Positions 34,220 to 45,104 of a stretch of DNA of 64,000 bases are shown one piece after another. Source of the stretch: Gossypium raimondii (lineage: Eukaryota; Streptophyta; Magnoliopsida; Malvales; Malvaceae); contig NC_068576.1 of assembly GCF_025698545.1 (NCBI RefSeq), positions 47,609,890 through 47,673,889 on the forward strand. The letters are read 5' to 3'. Numbering within the stretch: the first letter of the stretch is position 1; each line of letters begins with the position of its first letter. Under the pieces are notes generated by a model. It was not told the DNA's origin, made no database searches, and saw only the letters and a list, made by a program, of their open reading frames with translations. The position numbers and the translations under genes were made by a program.

Positions 34220-36630
34220 TGTTGTAGGCCATTTTGCCCGGGGCCCAATTAAACCCAAAATAAGAGTCCAAATTACAGCACATCAAGCCCGAAACTAACA
34301 GCCCAACTAAAAACCTAAAGCCCAAATGGCCCAACTGCTAAAATGTTTCAGAAACCCTAAACTCTCCTAAACCCGAATGGCCCTGCCCTAGCCCCTAGGC
34401 CTATGCCACGCCTCCAGCACCGCACGTCTGACGCCCGAGGCGGCCTCCATGCGCCTGACACCTCTCTGCCATCACCTGCAAAAGCAGACAGCAAGCAAAC
34501 AAACAAATCACAAGCAAACCAAATAGAGGAAAACAGTTTTGTATTTTGGCTATAAAGCCAAAATCAGAGGCTTGTAATTTTCTTCTTCTTTTTTACACGC
34601 ATAAGAAAATAAAAATAGAACCGAAGTTTTAAAAAAGGTCGATTAAGATCCTATCTTTTTTATTTTTATTTTTTGTTATTCATCTATTATCTATGCATTT
34701 ATTTCTTTACAAACATTTTTTTAAATAAATCACATAGAAGTAAAAAAGGAAAAGCTCTTACCTGCACCGCGCCGGAGGAGAAGAAGACGAGCGGTCTCTT
34801 AATTTTTTGGGCGTGGGCTCATTTTTCACGAGATTCGGCCTCAGATTCGTGTCCTAGAGGCAACCGGCTTCAAAAAGGGGAACCCTAGGCCGGACCATAA
34901 CCAGATTTGAGGCCTGAGAGAGAGAGCTCAAAAGCCCTCTGTGTTTTAAAGAAATGGGGTGAAAATGATTTTTTTGTGTTTTTTTAACATGTATACTGGG
35001 TATAAAACGACGCCATTTTGGGCTTAAACAACCATGGCCAAAACGACGCCGTTTTACGTCTGACCCAAGAACCCGACCCGGTTAGCAGAGGATCCGCACG
35101 TTTTCAAGGCCGAATGGGTTATTTCTGCTGCGAGTCCTTCCGCTTTGTTACTTGTCTTCAATTCGGTCATTCTGTCTTTTCTTTAGCTTTTTTAATTTGA
35201 CCCCATATTTTTTGCACTTGTCTCAGTTTAGTCCTGCACAAAACGACGCACATAAGGGATGGGGATATTTCCCAGTCAGTCCCTCATTCTTTAAGTACAT
35301 CCTATTTTGGTCCCTGGCAATCTTTTTTATTTATTTATAATTTAGACCCTCGGATTTTGGTTTGATTTTAATTTCATCCTTTAGTTCATTTAATTTATTT
35401 ATTTAAAAAAAAAGAGTTCCTTTATTATTTATTTTAAGTTATATATATGTTATTTTACTTAATATTTTTCTTATTATTTGTATTATTTGATTTAAGTCGT
35501 GGTATATATATCATCTTTTAAAACTTTTACATATATTTAATGAAAAGAGAATTCTTGCACGTGCCAATTTTCTTTTGTCATCTATTTTAAATTATTTTAA
35601 TATTGTTCATTCTAAGCTTATATATTGTTTGTTTGAAGTATTTTGTAATTCATTTCGAATTGATTTCCTAAATTACTTGTCTTAGACTATTAGCTATGTA
35701 AAACTGTTTTCTATTACTTTGTTTCATTTACTTGGATTATTAATATTGATGTATTAAAATGATGCATGCGGTGTATTTGTTTATTTATTTATTTGTTCAA
35801 TTATTTTGTTTCGTTTATTTGTTTATTAAAATGTGGTGTGGTACGCTATAATTTGTTTATTAGCTTTCGTATTATTGCCAATCATTAACATAACATTTTG
35901 TTCATAAATTGTCATTTATGTTTTACATCATCATTCAATTTCACTTCATCACTTCGAAAGTTGCCTTCAATTTGTATATACCAATGATAAACTGAACAAA
36001 ATAAATACACCTCGTTCAAGTGTTGCACTCATCATTCAAAAAAAGAAAATTTTAAATTAAGGCAATATTGCTCGTTTTGGAAATTCGAGAAAATCATACC
36101 CTAACTTACGGGGTTTCGATTTTCTCGTTAAACTCAAATAGCAAAATATCCTTTTAAATTTCAAAGTGCATGCAATTTCAATAAAAATTAAAGGCAAGCT
36201 TATTCTCTAAGGTTCCAAATATCGTGTCCTAACTTACAGGATATTAAATTTCGTTACCTTGATACGAGTAGGTTTTCAACTCTCTTTTTGATTTATTCAA
36301 GCGTTTTTAATTAATAAAAAAGGATCATATTTCACATTTACTTTCGAATTTTCAACTTGTGACATTAAATAATCAACTAGGTACCAATTTTGGGCGTTAC
36401 GAGGGTGCTAACCCTTCCTCATACGTAACCGACTCCCGAACCCGCCTTTCTGAGTTCAGTGGACCTAATGCATTGTTTTTAATAAATCCAAACCGTTTAT
36501 TAAAAACAATTATTTTACGAGGTGACCCGATCACACCTCGGCAAAAAAGATTAGTGGCGACTCCCGTATTCATTTTTATTTTTTAAAAAAATCCAAGTCG
36601 ATCCCGTTTATTAAAAAAATGGTGTCAACA
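34220..36630 (+). mobile_element. Solo LTR B2 (Gypsy, family B)
   Basis: A 2411-bp LTR starts TGTTGTAGGCC and ends GGTGTCAACA. A perfect TAATT TSD lies at 34215-34219 and 36631-36635. No internal region follows. It carries the palindromes AAAACGACGCCGTTTT (35040-35055) and AAAACGACGCCATTTT (35004-35019), two CCTAACTTAC modules (36103, 36227), and the 3' block GGTACCAATTTTGGGCGTTA. A TATAAAG lies near 34551, in the promoter-like part. Short frames inside are LTR sequence. Confidence 0.85.
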
Positions 36631-36635
36631 TAATT

Positions 36636-37029
36636 AATTAAAAAACACCAGCGTAATTAATTCGAAAAATATAAAAAACGCATCCTTCAATTTCTGTATG
36701 TTGGTGGTTTTTACTAATTGTAAAGTCCGCTATATGAATATAAATATATTCCTTTCACACGTAAGATAAATGATTAGGTGGTCCAACAGCCGAGTTTTGC
36801 CTTTTTTTTCACCTTTTCTTCATCGTTCTCCTCTTCATTTTAATGACATGTGAAAGTCACATTACAACCATTTCTTTTCCATTCTATTAAAATTCTAATT
36901 AAGGTTTTGGAAAAGATTATATAAAAAATTCATATATTAAGATAAGATTATTTATTTAAATAACAATAAAATATAGTAAAAAATTTTAAAAATAAAATAA
37001 AAATAAAAATTAAGAAAGACTTCATCAAT
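36636..37029. other. Intergenic spacer
   Basis: AT-rich DNA between B2 and the Copia relic; nothing recognised. Confidence 0.4.
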
Positions 37030-37250
37030 CTCATATTATTAATATGGTTGTACAACAACCCTTAACTTAAAAAAGTTGACAAACAAAGGTAAGTTTGAAT
37101 AAGGCCTTTGTGAGTCTATCAACTAGTTGATCAACTGCATAAATGTGATTGACCTCGAAAGTTTTTCTGGTCAATGTTAACTTGGACAGAGTGAACATCG
37201 ATTTCGAAATGGTTCATCTTGCTACGCGAAACTTTTGTTAAACTAGAAGT
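37030..37250 (-). pseudogene. Copia RNase H tail relic
   Basis: The minus strand reads MNHFEIDVHSVQVN, a frame change, then EVNHIYAVDQLVDRLTKAL FKLTFVCQLF. The pattern H.EID.H.V...VNHI....QL.D.LTKAL is the end of the RNase H domain of Ty1/Copia polyproteins, just before the LTR. No other part of the element is seen. Confidence 0.7.
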
Positions 37251-37410
37251 TTAGGATTTAAGGTTAATAAATTTAATATTTTTTTAATGTTTAAAACTTA
37301 ATAATAAAAATATAAAAAATTCAAATCTATATATAAAAAAGGTAAATTACTTAGTTAATCATTTAATTTTTAAAACACTTTTATTTTAGTAATCCTTTAA
37401 ATTTAATTAT
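37251..37410. other. Short AT-rich spacer
   Basis: No feature is seen up to the ATTAT TSD (37411-37415) of B3. Confidence 0.4.
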
Positions 37411-37415
37411 TATTG

Positions 37416-39992
37416 TAATGGCCCAATATTGCCCGGCCCAATATGGACAATAAAAACAAAAATAAATATATTAAATGTCCAAAATGTCCATATTACAGTG
37501 ACCCAAAACCGTTTACAATAACCCACTAAAACCCAAGCCCAAACCCGAATACATACGGCCCAACACCAAAGAGAAAAAGAAACCTAGGCATTTAGCCCTA
37601 GCATGAGCGCCGCAACGGCTTCCAGCGTCGTTCTCCCCACGCCTCCACGCGCTACGCCGTGCCACGTCACCGTACGGCCTCGCACCTGCAACAACCTGCA
37701 GCAAACGCAACAAACAAATAGAGGCAAACAAAATAACACAAAGAATAGCAAGAAAGGACAGCAAATAATGCGAGATTTTTCTGTAATTTTTCCTTTTATT
37801 TTATTCTGTTGTTTTTCGGCCTTTTTTCAGCATTTGTAAGGGGACACGCATACTATATCAAAAAAAAAAACAATAGAGAAGAAGAGGTTTTCCTTTTTTC
37901 CTTTTTCGATTGGGTTCTTTCTCTCTTTTCTGATTGCTCTTCTTTCTTTTGCTGTTTTGTTATTTACCATACATATAAGCATATATATATGAAGCAAATA
38001 AGAAGGAGAAAGTTACCTTTGTTATTGTGCCGTTAACCCCCGTTCTGCTCTGTTGAAATCGAAGTTCGAAAGGGGGTCGTCTCTGGGCTGCAAACGGCGG
38101 AGCGGCGCATAGGAGAATGTTTTAGTTTAGGTTTTTTTTTGTTTGTTGTTTTGTTTTGTTAAAATGAAATGGCTGCTAGTTTTAGGGTTATTTTTGGCCT
38201 ATAAGTGTAGTAATAAACGACGTCATTTTATGCCAATTTGATGGTCTCAAAACGGTGCCGTTTAAAGCCAAGATCTATGCGGTGACCCGACCCGAGGGAA
38301 GGATCCGCACATTTCCATTCAATGATTTATTTTTGAAATTAGTCTCTTCGCATTAGATTTTATTTCAAATCGGTTTTCCTCCAGGTTTTTTAAATCGTAT
38401 CGCATATTTTATTCTATTTTCACTTCGATCCAGAGACAAACGACGTCGTTTTTATCAATCAGATTTGAATCCACGCATTTATGCGTTTATTTGCTGTATG
38501 GTCTCTCAGTTTTTAAATCAAGTTCAAATTTAGTCTTTCTTTTATTTTTATTTATGTTTATTGCCTATTTAGTTTTGTTTTAATTTCAATTTAATTTTCG
38601 TTCCTCTAGTTTATTTTATTTTTGTTTTATTTTTCTTCTGATTGTGTTTCAATTTTGACTAAACTTTTATTAGTTTAATTTTAAATCAAGTTAGTTCTTA
38701 TATTGACAAATTTAGTTTTTATTTCTAATATTATTTTAATATTTCAAATTAACATGTTTTGAATTTATCATACATTTTCTAAGGTTCATTATATACTTTT
38801 ATTTTCAAACTCGACACGATATTATTTGATTCATTGTTTATTAATATATATATTTTTATAATAATTTGATATAATTTGTACATAGTTTAATGTTTTGTTT
38901 TAGGTTATATCTTAAAATTTATTTTGTATATCTATATGTTAAATGTTTACCTAATATTTTTAATACTATTTTTAAATGTTATTATTATTTTATTTCAAGT
39001 CTATTTTGAGTTATGTATGTAATTTATTTTAAAATTTTCATACGTAGGACATATTGTTTTTATCATCTTGGTGTATCTTTTAAAATTGATGATAGATTTA
39101 TCTAGTTTTTTTTTATGTATTGATGTTGATATTTGTATAATATGATTAAATCATTGTTGCTATCCTTGTTTGCATTTATCTATTGCTCATGCGGTTATCT
39201 TTTACATCATACATTGCCTTTCAATCATATTACATTTGTTTTAAAAATGTGTTTCATTAAAGCACTAAAATCATTTTATTCCGTAAATTTTCAAAAGGCT
39301 TGGTGTTCATAGTTCTCGAGAGAATTGTGCCCTAACTTACGGGGCTTCAATTTTTCTCGACGAATTTAGATATCCAAATGTTTATTTTATTTAAACCATG
39401 CAATTTTAAAATAAAGCATTTAAGATTTCAAAATATTGGACCCTAACTCACTGGATCCGATAATTTTGCCATTCCAAATTGATGACCTTTTTCAAATAAA
39501 GGCATTACTTGAAATTTAAGAATTTCGAGGAATTGAACCCTAACTTACTGGATTCTGATTTCTCGATTGACTAAAACAATCAAGTAACCTTCTTCAAATA
39601 CATGATTTTCTTAAAAAATGAACACATTTAATTTCGAGAACCGAATTGTAACACCCTAACTTATTGAGTGTGATAATTTATTTCCTCGAAATAACTGTCT
39701 TATCATTCAATCTAGTTCATCCAAATTTTCCCATCAAGGATCGTTTTTTTTAAATCTTTTCAAAAATTCGACATTAAGACATTAAACAATCGATTCGGTA
39801 CCAATTTTGGGCGTTACGAGGGTGCTAACCCTTCCTCGTGCGTAACCGACTCCCGAACTTGTTTCTCAAATCTCGTAGACCAAAATCATTTTAAGGTGAG
39901 CCGATCACACCCCAATAAAGGATCGGTGGCGACTCCTATTTTCATTTTCAAAGTCGATCCCCATTTTGCAAAATTTAAAAGTGGTTTCGACA
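37416..39992 (+). mobile_element. Solo LTR B3 (Gypsy, family B)
   Basis: A 2577-bp LTR starts TGTAATGGCCC and ends GTGGTTTCGACA. A perfect ATTAT TSD lies on both sides (37411-37415, 39993-39997). It has four copies of the CCTAACTTACTGG module (near 39331, 39432, 39536 and 39652) and palindromes at 38215-38230, 38249-38263 and 38438-38451 (AAACGACGTCGTTT). The 3' block includes GGATCGGTGGCGACTCC. The frames inside (37513-38036) are not genes. Confidence 0.87.
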
Positions 39993-39997
39993 ATTAT

Positions 39998-40191
39998 CAT
40001 TTTGATCGCTCCAGTTCTAAATCTCTAACCCCCATTAATAAAAAAATGAGGCATCAAATTTATTTCTTCTCCAAAATATTGAAAGAAAATGATTAAATTT
40101 ATCCAAAATATAGTCAATGGTCAAGCCATCTTCTGTGGTCTGTTGTGACATTAAGGTGCATGTAAGCTCTTGTAAAGGTCTAAGGTCGTGT
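39998..40191. other. Spacer between B3 and E2
   Basis: Not recognised. A short open frame ([20 protein letters not shown], from 40117) ends at the E2 insertion point and may be a scrap of an older sequence. Confidence 0.3.
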
Positions 40192-40196
40192 GAGAG

Positions 40197-43100
40197 TGTA
40201 ACACCCCTTACCCGTATCCAACACCGGAATAGGGTACGAGGCATTACCAAAACACATACACTTGTAAATGTATTTAACCGAGTTATAAAATTTCATCTAA
40301 ATTAATAACTTCAAAATTATTAACATGCTTTTATAACTTTTCACAATATATCCTCAAAATATTATAATCTTAATAAATATGGCCTATGAGACCCGATACA
40401 TACTCATGCAAGTCAATGTTTCATTTCCATTTCATTCAATTTGCAATTTCTCATGCTCACAATTTAAATCATATCACTAGCAATTTTCCATTTAATTCAC
40501 GTACAATTCAATGTCACTAAGTTTAACACTAATACGTAATTACCATTTAATTCAATGTTTATTGACTATACCATTCATTAACACGTTTATGAAATTCTCA
40601 ATTCAATAACTTATTCTATTTCATATCTAAACCTTACAACATTAGTTTTTAGTAATTATTTCACATTCATTTCAAATTATTTCATTTTCACTTCTCATTT
40701 TACATCATTTTATATTATCAAAATCTATTTCATAAAATTTATCATTTTCGGACATTAATTCACACACATACTTTTCATTACAATTATCACTACTAATAAA
40801 CAATTCAATCTTTTAATATTATCAACTAATTATATATAACTATCATTCTTATTTCTTTATTTCAAATTTCACTTTTCACATATGTCTTATCATTCGATTT
40901 AGTTTTATCAAGAACTTTATTTCATTTGCCCTATTAACTTGACTCGGACTCGACGGATACAGATTCCAACCAAACACTCCGATATCGATGTCGATAACGA
41001 TAGCGAATAAAGATTAAACAAACAAAGTGCTGAAATCATAATGATAGCATAAAGATTCGACACACAAAGTGCGAATCGATAACAATAACGAGAATGATGA
41101 TTCGACACACAAAGTCTCGAAGTCGATAAAGAATATGATAACAATATTCGACTCACAAAGTGCCGAATCGATATGATATGATGAGTCGGCACATAAGTGC
41201 CTAATCGATAGTTTCGACAAATACCCGTACTCTTCCATATCCTATGGCATGCCAACTATATCCGACTAGCCCGACTAGTTAATAGGGTATTTAATTCACT
41301 TTCAATATAAATTTCCATCTTAGTTCAAGATCAATTATAATTTCTTATTTCAATCCGTTTCACAAGATTGCAGTAATTCATTATTTCCAGTATTTTCACA
41401 GTTCAATGCATTATACATAACAATATTCAGTATTCCGTAATTCAGTTCAGTATCAGTCTCACATATCAATTTCCACTTTCTCAGTTTGAATTCCAATAAA
41501 ATCCATATCAATCACCAATTTCAATATTCCAGTTTAATTCAATAATTCAATTCAAACCATTTCAATTTCTATTCAATAATCACATTTCAATACATAACTT
41601 ATAAATTTAATGTGACATAATTCAGCCACTACTTGGCCAAAGCCTAAGCATGTAAACCAAATATGTTAGCCAAATGCACATATAACATAAGCATTATAAG
41701 CATGGATGAGCACAACATTTATTAATGTGCCACATTTACCAACAGATGTTAATTCATAAACCATTCATGACATTACTTCATGCCCAATCATATACCAAAT
41801 ATACTATTCACACGTACTATGAAAACTTTATTTTCACACATGAGCTTAAACCATATCCAATAATGCACAAATATAAGCATCATTTCTATTTTATCGTTTA
41901 TCAATTATAATCAAACATATGACCAATTATACACAAATCATTCATACATTTCCCAATTTTCCTCCTCCTCCTCTCCATTCCACATCCTTAATGTGTATAA
42001 TACACTTAAACAACATTAACTATAATTTCACTATTCACTCACATGTATATTCAAAACTGTTTATCCGAGTCAGAGTCACTAAATTATTTTTATCTAGAGC
42101 TACAGAGCTCCAAATTAAGATCCGTAAATTTTCCCCGAAACTAAATTCACATATCTTCTTACCATAAAATTTTCAAAATTTTTGGTTTATCAAAATAGTA
42201 CAGTTTATTCTTTAAAGTTTCCCCTGTTTTGCTGTCTGATAGTTCCGACCACTCTTCACTAAAAATTAATTGTCTCATTGTACAGAATTCAGATAATGTT
42301 TCTGTTTATTTCTTCTGAAAATAGACTCATTAAAGATTCTAACCATATAAATTATAAATCATAATAATTTTTGTACAATTTTTAATGATTTTCCAAAGTC
42401 AGAACAGGGGAATCCGAATTCATTCTGACCTTGTCTCACAAAATCCATTATATCTCATGATTTACAATTCCATTGCTTACACCGTTTCTTTTATAAGAAA
42501 CTAGACTCAATAAGCTTTAATTTCATATTTTATTCATCCTCTAATTCAATCTATAAAATTTTTGGTGATTTTTCAAAGTTAGACTGCTGCTGCTGTCCAA
42601 AACTGTTTTAGTGCAAAATGTTGATTTCTATTTTGCCCCAAATTTCACAGTTTATACAATTCAGTCCTTTCTCAATTAACCCCTCAATTGATCTAATTAT
42701 CTCAATTAATACTTTACCTAGACATTATAAGTTATTTCAAAACTATTGAAATTCAGAATTTCCACATATAGCTCTAACTTCAAACTCTTTTACTATTAGG
42801 TCCCAAACATTCACTTTCTATTCAATTCTTTCAATAAAATCAGCATATGAACAATTTAAAGCTCTAATTTCATGCTAAATCATCATATACTTCCAGCACA
42901 TATTCATATCAACTTTCAAATTCTTTCATAAAATCAAAAACTAACGAATTCAACAAGTGGGCCTAGTTGTAAAAGTCATAAAAATACAAAAATTTCAAGA
43001 AATGATCAAGAATTGAACTTACTTGCAGTAAAAATATGAAGAACCAGCTTGAAGAAACCCTTCCATGGTGTTTTAGCTGATGAGAATGCAGAAAAAATGA

Positions 43101-43683
43101 AGAGAAATCTAGATAATTCCACTTTGGTCCTAACTTTATTAAGTAAATTTTGCAATATTCCAATTTTACCCTTAATTCTCTTGATTTTCTGCCTTTGCCG
43201 TCCAGCCCAAATAGACCTTGGGTCTATTTTCCTTTTAAGCCCTCTTCCTTTTATCATTTAAGCTATTTAATCATTTACTATAATTTTGCATTTGTTTCAA
43301 TTTAGTCCTTTTTGTTCAATTAATTATCAAAACTTTAAAATTTCTTGACGAAACTTTAATACCAACTTTTTAACACTCCATAAATATTTATAAAAATATT
43401 TATGGCTTGGTTTAAAATCTCTAAGGTCTCAATACCTCGTTTTTTATTCTAATTATTTTAATATTTATTTCTAGTGCACTATTCACTATTTCAAAATTTT
43501 TCCTAACTTCAAATTTAACTTATACTCACTAAATTAATAATATTTTCTCTCATTTGTCGAATTTAGTGATCTCGAATCACCATTCCGACACCTTTGAAAA
43601 TTCAAGCCATTACATTTTTTTTTCCGTCGGATTTGTGGTCCCGAAACCACTGTTCCGACTAGACCCAAAATTGGGCTGTTACA
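40197..43683 (-). mobile_element. Solo LTR E2 (Gypsy, Tekay-like), rearranged
   Basis: Minus-strand LTR-like unit of 3487 bp. It begins TGTAACACCCC and ends GGGCTGTTACA. The TSD is GAGAG (40192-40196) versus AAGAG (43684-43688), one mismatch. It is about 0.7-1 kb longer than E1 and E4. Its 5' end is doubled: a second LTR-start-like sequence ends CCATTACA near 43614. Tandem hairpin units (ACACACAAAGTGCGAAT) lie at 40985-41215. ATGGCATGCC near 41243 is shared with element A. Confidence 0.75.
40985..41215. repeat. Tandem hairpin repeats in E2
   Basis: Five units of about 45-50 bp have the core TTCGACACACAAAGTGCGAA. ATTCG...CGAAT and CAC...GTG arms can pair. Confidence 0.75.
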
Positions 43684-43688
43684 AAGAG

Positions 43689-43899
43689 CACAATGTCTGG
43701 TATCTTAAGAAGAGCAAACTATGCACAAACTAGATGATCCTACAAAGGAAGCCAAGGTGTTTTTAATTTATTTTTTATCTTCTGTATGATTTTACTATCA
43801 ACTATTTAACAGTGGCATAATATGTTGAATGCTAAATAATTTCTTTTTTTTTTCAGAAAGGACAGTACAACATTTCAGGAACTCTAGAAGAATGTTAGT
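43689..43899. other. Spacer right of E2
   Basis: A short frame, MHKLDDPTKEAK, precedes a GT; about 100 bp on, a T-rich tract ends in CAG before KGQYNISGTLEEC and a stop. This looks like two small exons, but no family is recognised. Confidence 0.25.
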
Positions 43900-44705
43900 A
43901 TTTTATCAGAAAAGAAAACTAAAATGATGAAGAAAATTGAACCGAGAAGAACTTATTGAAAAGAGAAAACAATAAGTTAAGTAATTGAAATGGAAAAGTA
44001 CATTTTATTGAATTGAAACTACTGTTTATATAGTAAACAAGTTAACAACTACTAACTAAAAATAGGCTACTAACATAATCATAATCTCTAAAAAAATCTT
44101 AAGAAATCTGAAACAAATCAAAGAGTTATGATTATATCTAAAATTAGCTAGATTATGATAACTAAAGCAAATCTTCAACACTCTTCTCAAGTATTGTTCT
44201 CAAAACTCCATTTTTGCTTATTGGAAGAGGGTTGGTGAAGATATCTGTAACCTGCTCCTCTGTTTTGCAATGAACCAGTGTAACATTACCTTCTTTTTGC
44301 ACTTCACTAAAAAAAAAGCTTAATGTTGAAATGCTTAGTCTTCCCATGAAATACTGGATTATGAGAAATTACAATGGCAGCTTGATTATCAACGAAAATC
44401 TTTGTGCTTTCCTTCTGTTCAAGGTTAAGATCACTTGATAATTTTCTCAACCACAAAGCTTGATTAACAGCGACTGCTGCAGCAACAAATTATGCTTCAT
44501 CAGTGGATTGAGCCACAATTTCTTACTTCTTCGAGCTCCATGAGAAGACACCAAATCTAAAAGTAAAACAATAGCCTAATGTACTTCTCATGTCATTAAT
44601 GGGACCTCCCCAATCACTATCAAAGAAGCCAACAAGCATGAACTCCTTGCTTCTTGTGAATTTAACACCAAAATTACTCGTGCCTTTGATATAAAAACTA
44701 CTCTC
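43900..44705 (-). pseudogene. Copia fragment: RNase H plus 3' LTR part
   Basis: On the minus strand, 44705 to 44160 reads EFMLVGFFDSDWGGPIND, GYCFTFRFGVFSWSSKK, a stop, EIVAQSTDEA, a stop, ALWLRKLSSDLN, IFVDNQAAI, HFNIK and LVHCKTEEQVTDIFTN. These are RNase H blocks of a Ty1/Copia element with several stops. Beyond 44160 comes LTR-like DNA with a TATATAAACAG (minus strand, near 44022-44032) and an AATAAAATG near 44003. The left part of the element is missing at about 44706, where LTR D begins. Confidence 0.75.
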
Positions 44706-45104
44706 TTGGAAAGGTATGAAATGATAATGATAAATGAATGTATATCTATGTTTATGGAAAGTAGGAATTCAATGGTATTATGTTCATGCAAATTTACCTT
44801 ACCATGTGATAATTCAATTGAGTTATGTGTTAAAGCACCAACATGTATTGTTAATGATGCTTAGGCTTGTGCCAAGCTTATGTTGGATTTAATCATGTTA
44901 AATTTTAAGGTTATGCATTGAAATGGTAAGTTATGTTCATGTTTTATGAACTTACTAAGCATTATATGCTTACCTAGTTTTCTTTCCTATGTTTTATAGA
45001 TTATCGGAAGCTCAATCGATTTGGAAGCTCATTGGAGTCCTATCACACTATCCAGCGGTTATATTGATAGTTTTTGATGTTTTGGCCAATGTTATAATGA
45101 CATG

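Noticed and set aside
41014..41255. Ser/Leu/Cys-rich frames (-) of 74-112 codons
   Set aside because: They arise from the tandem hairpin repeats in LTR E2, as the peptide repeats TLCVES show.
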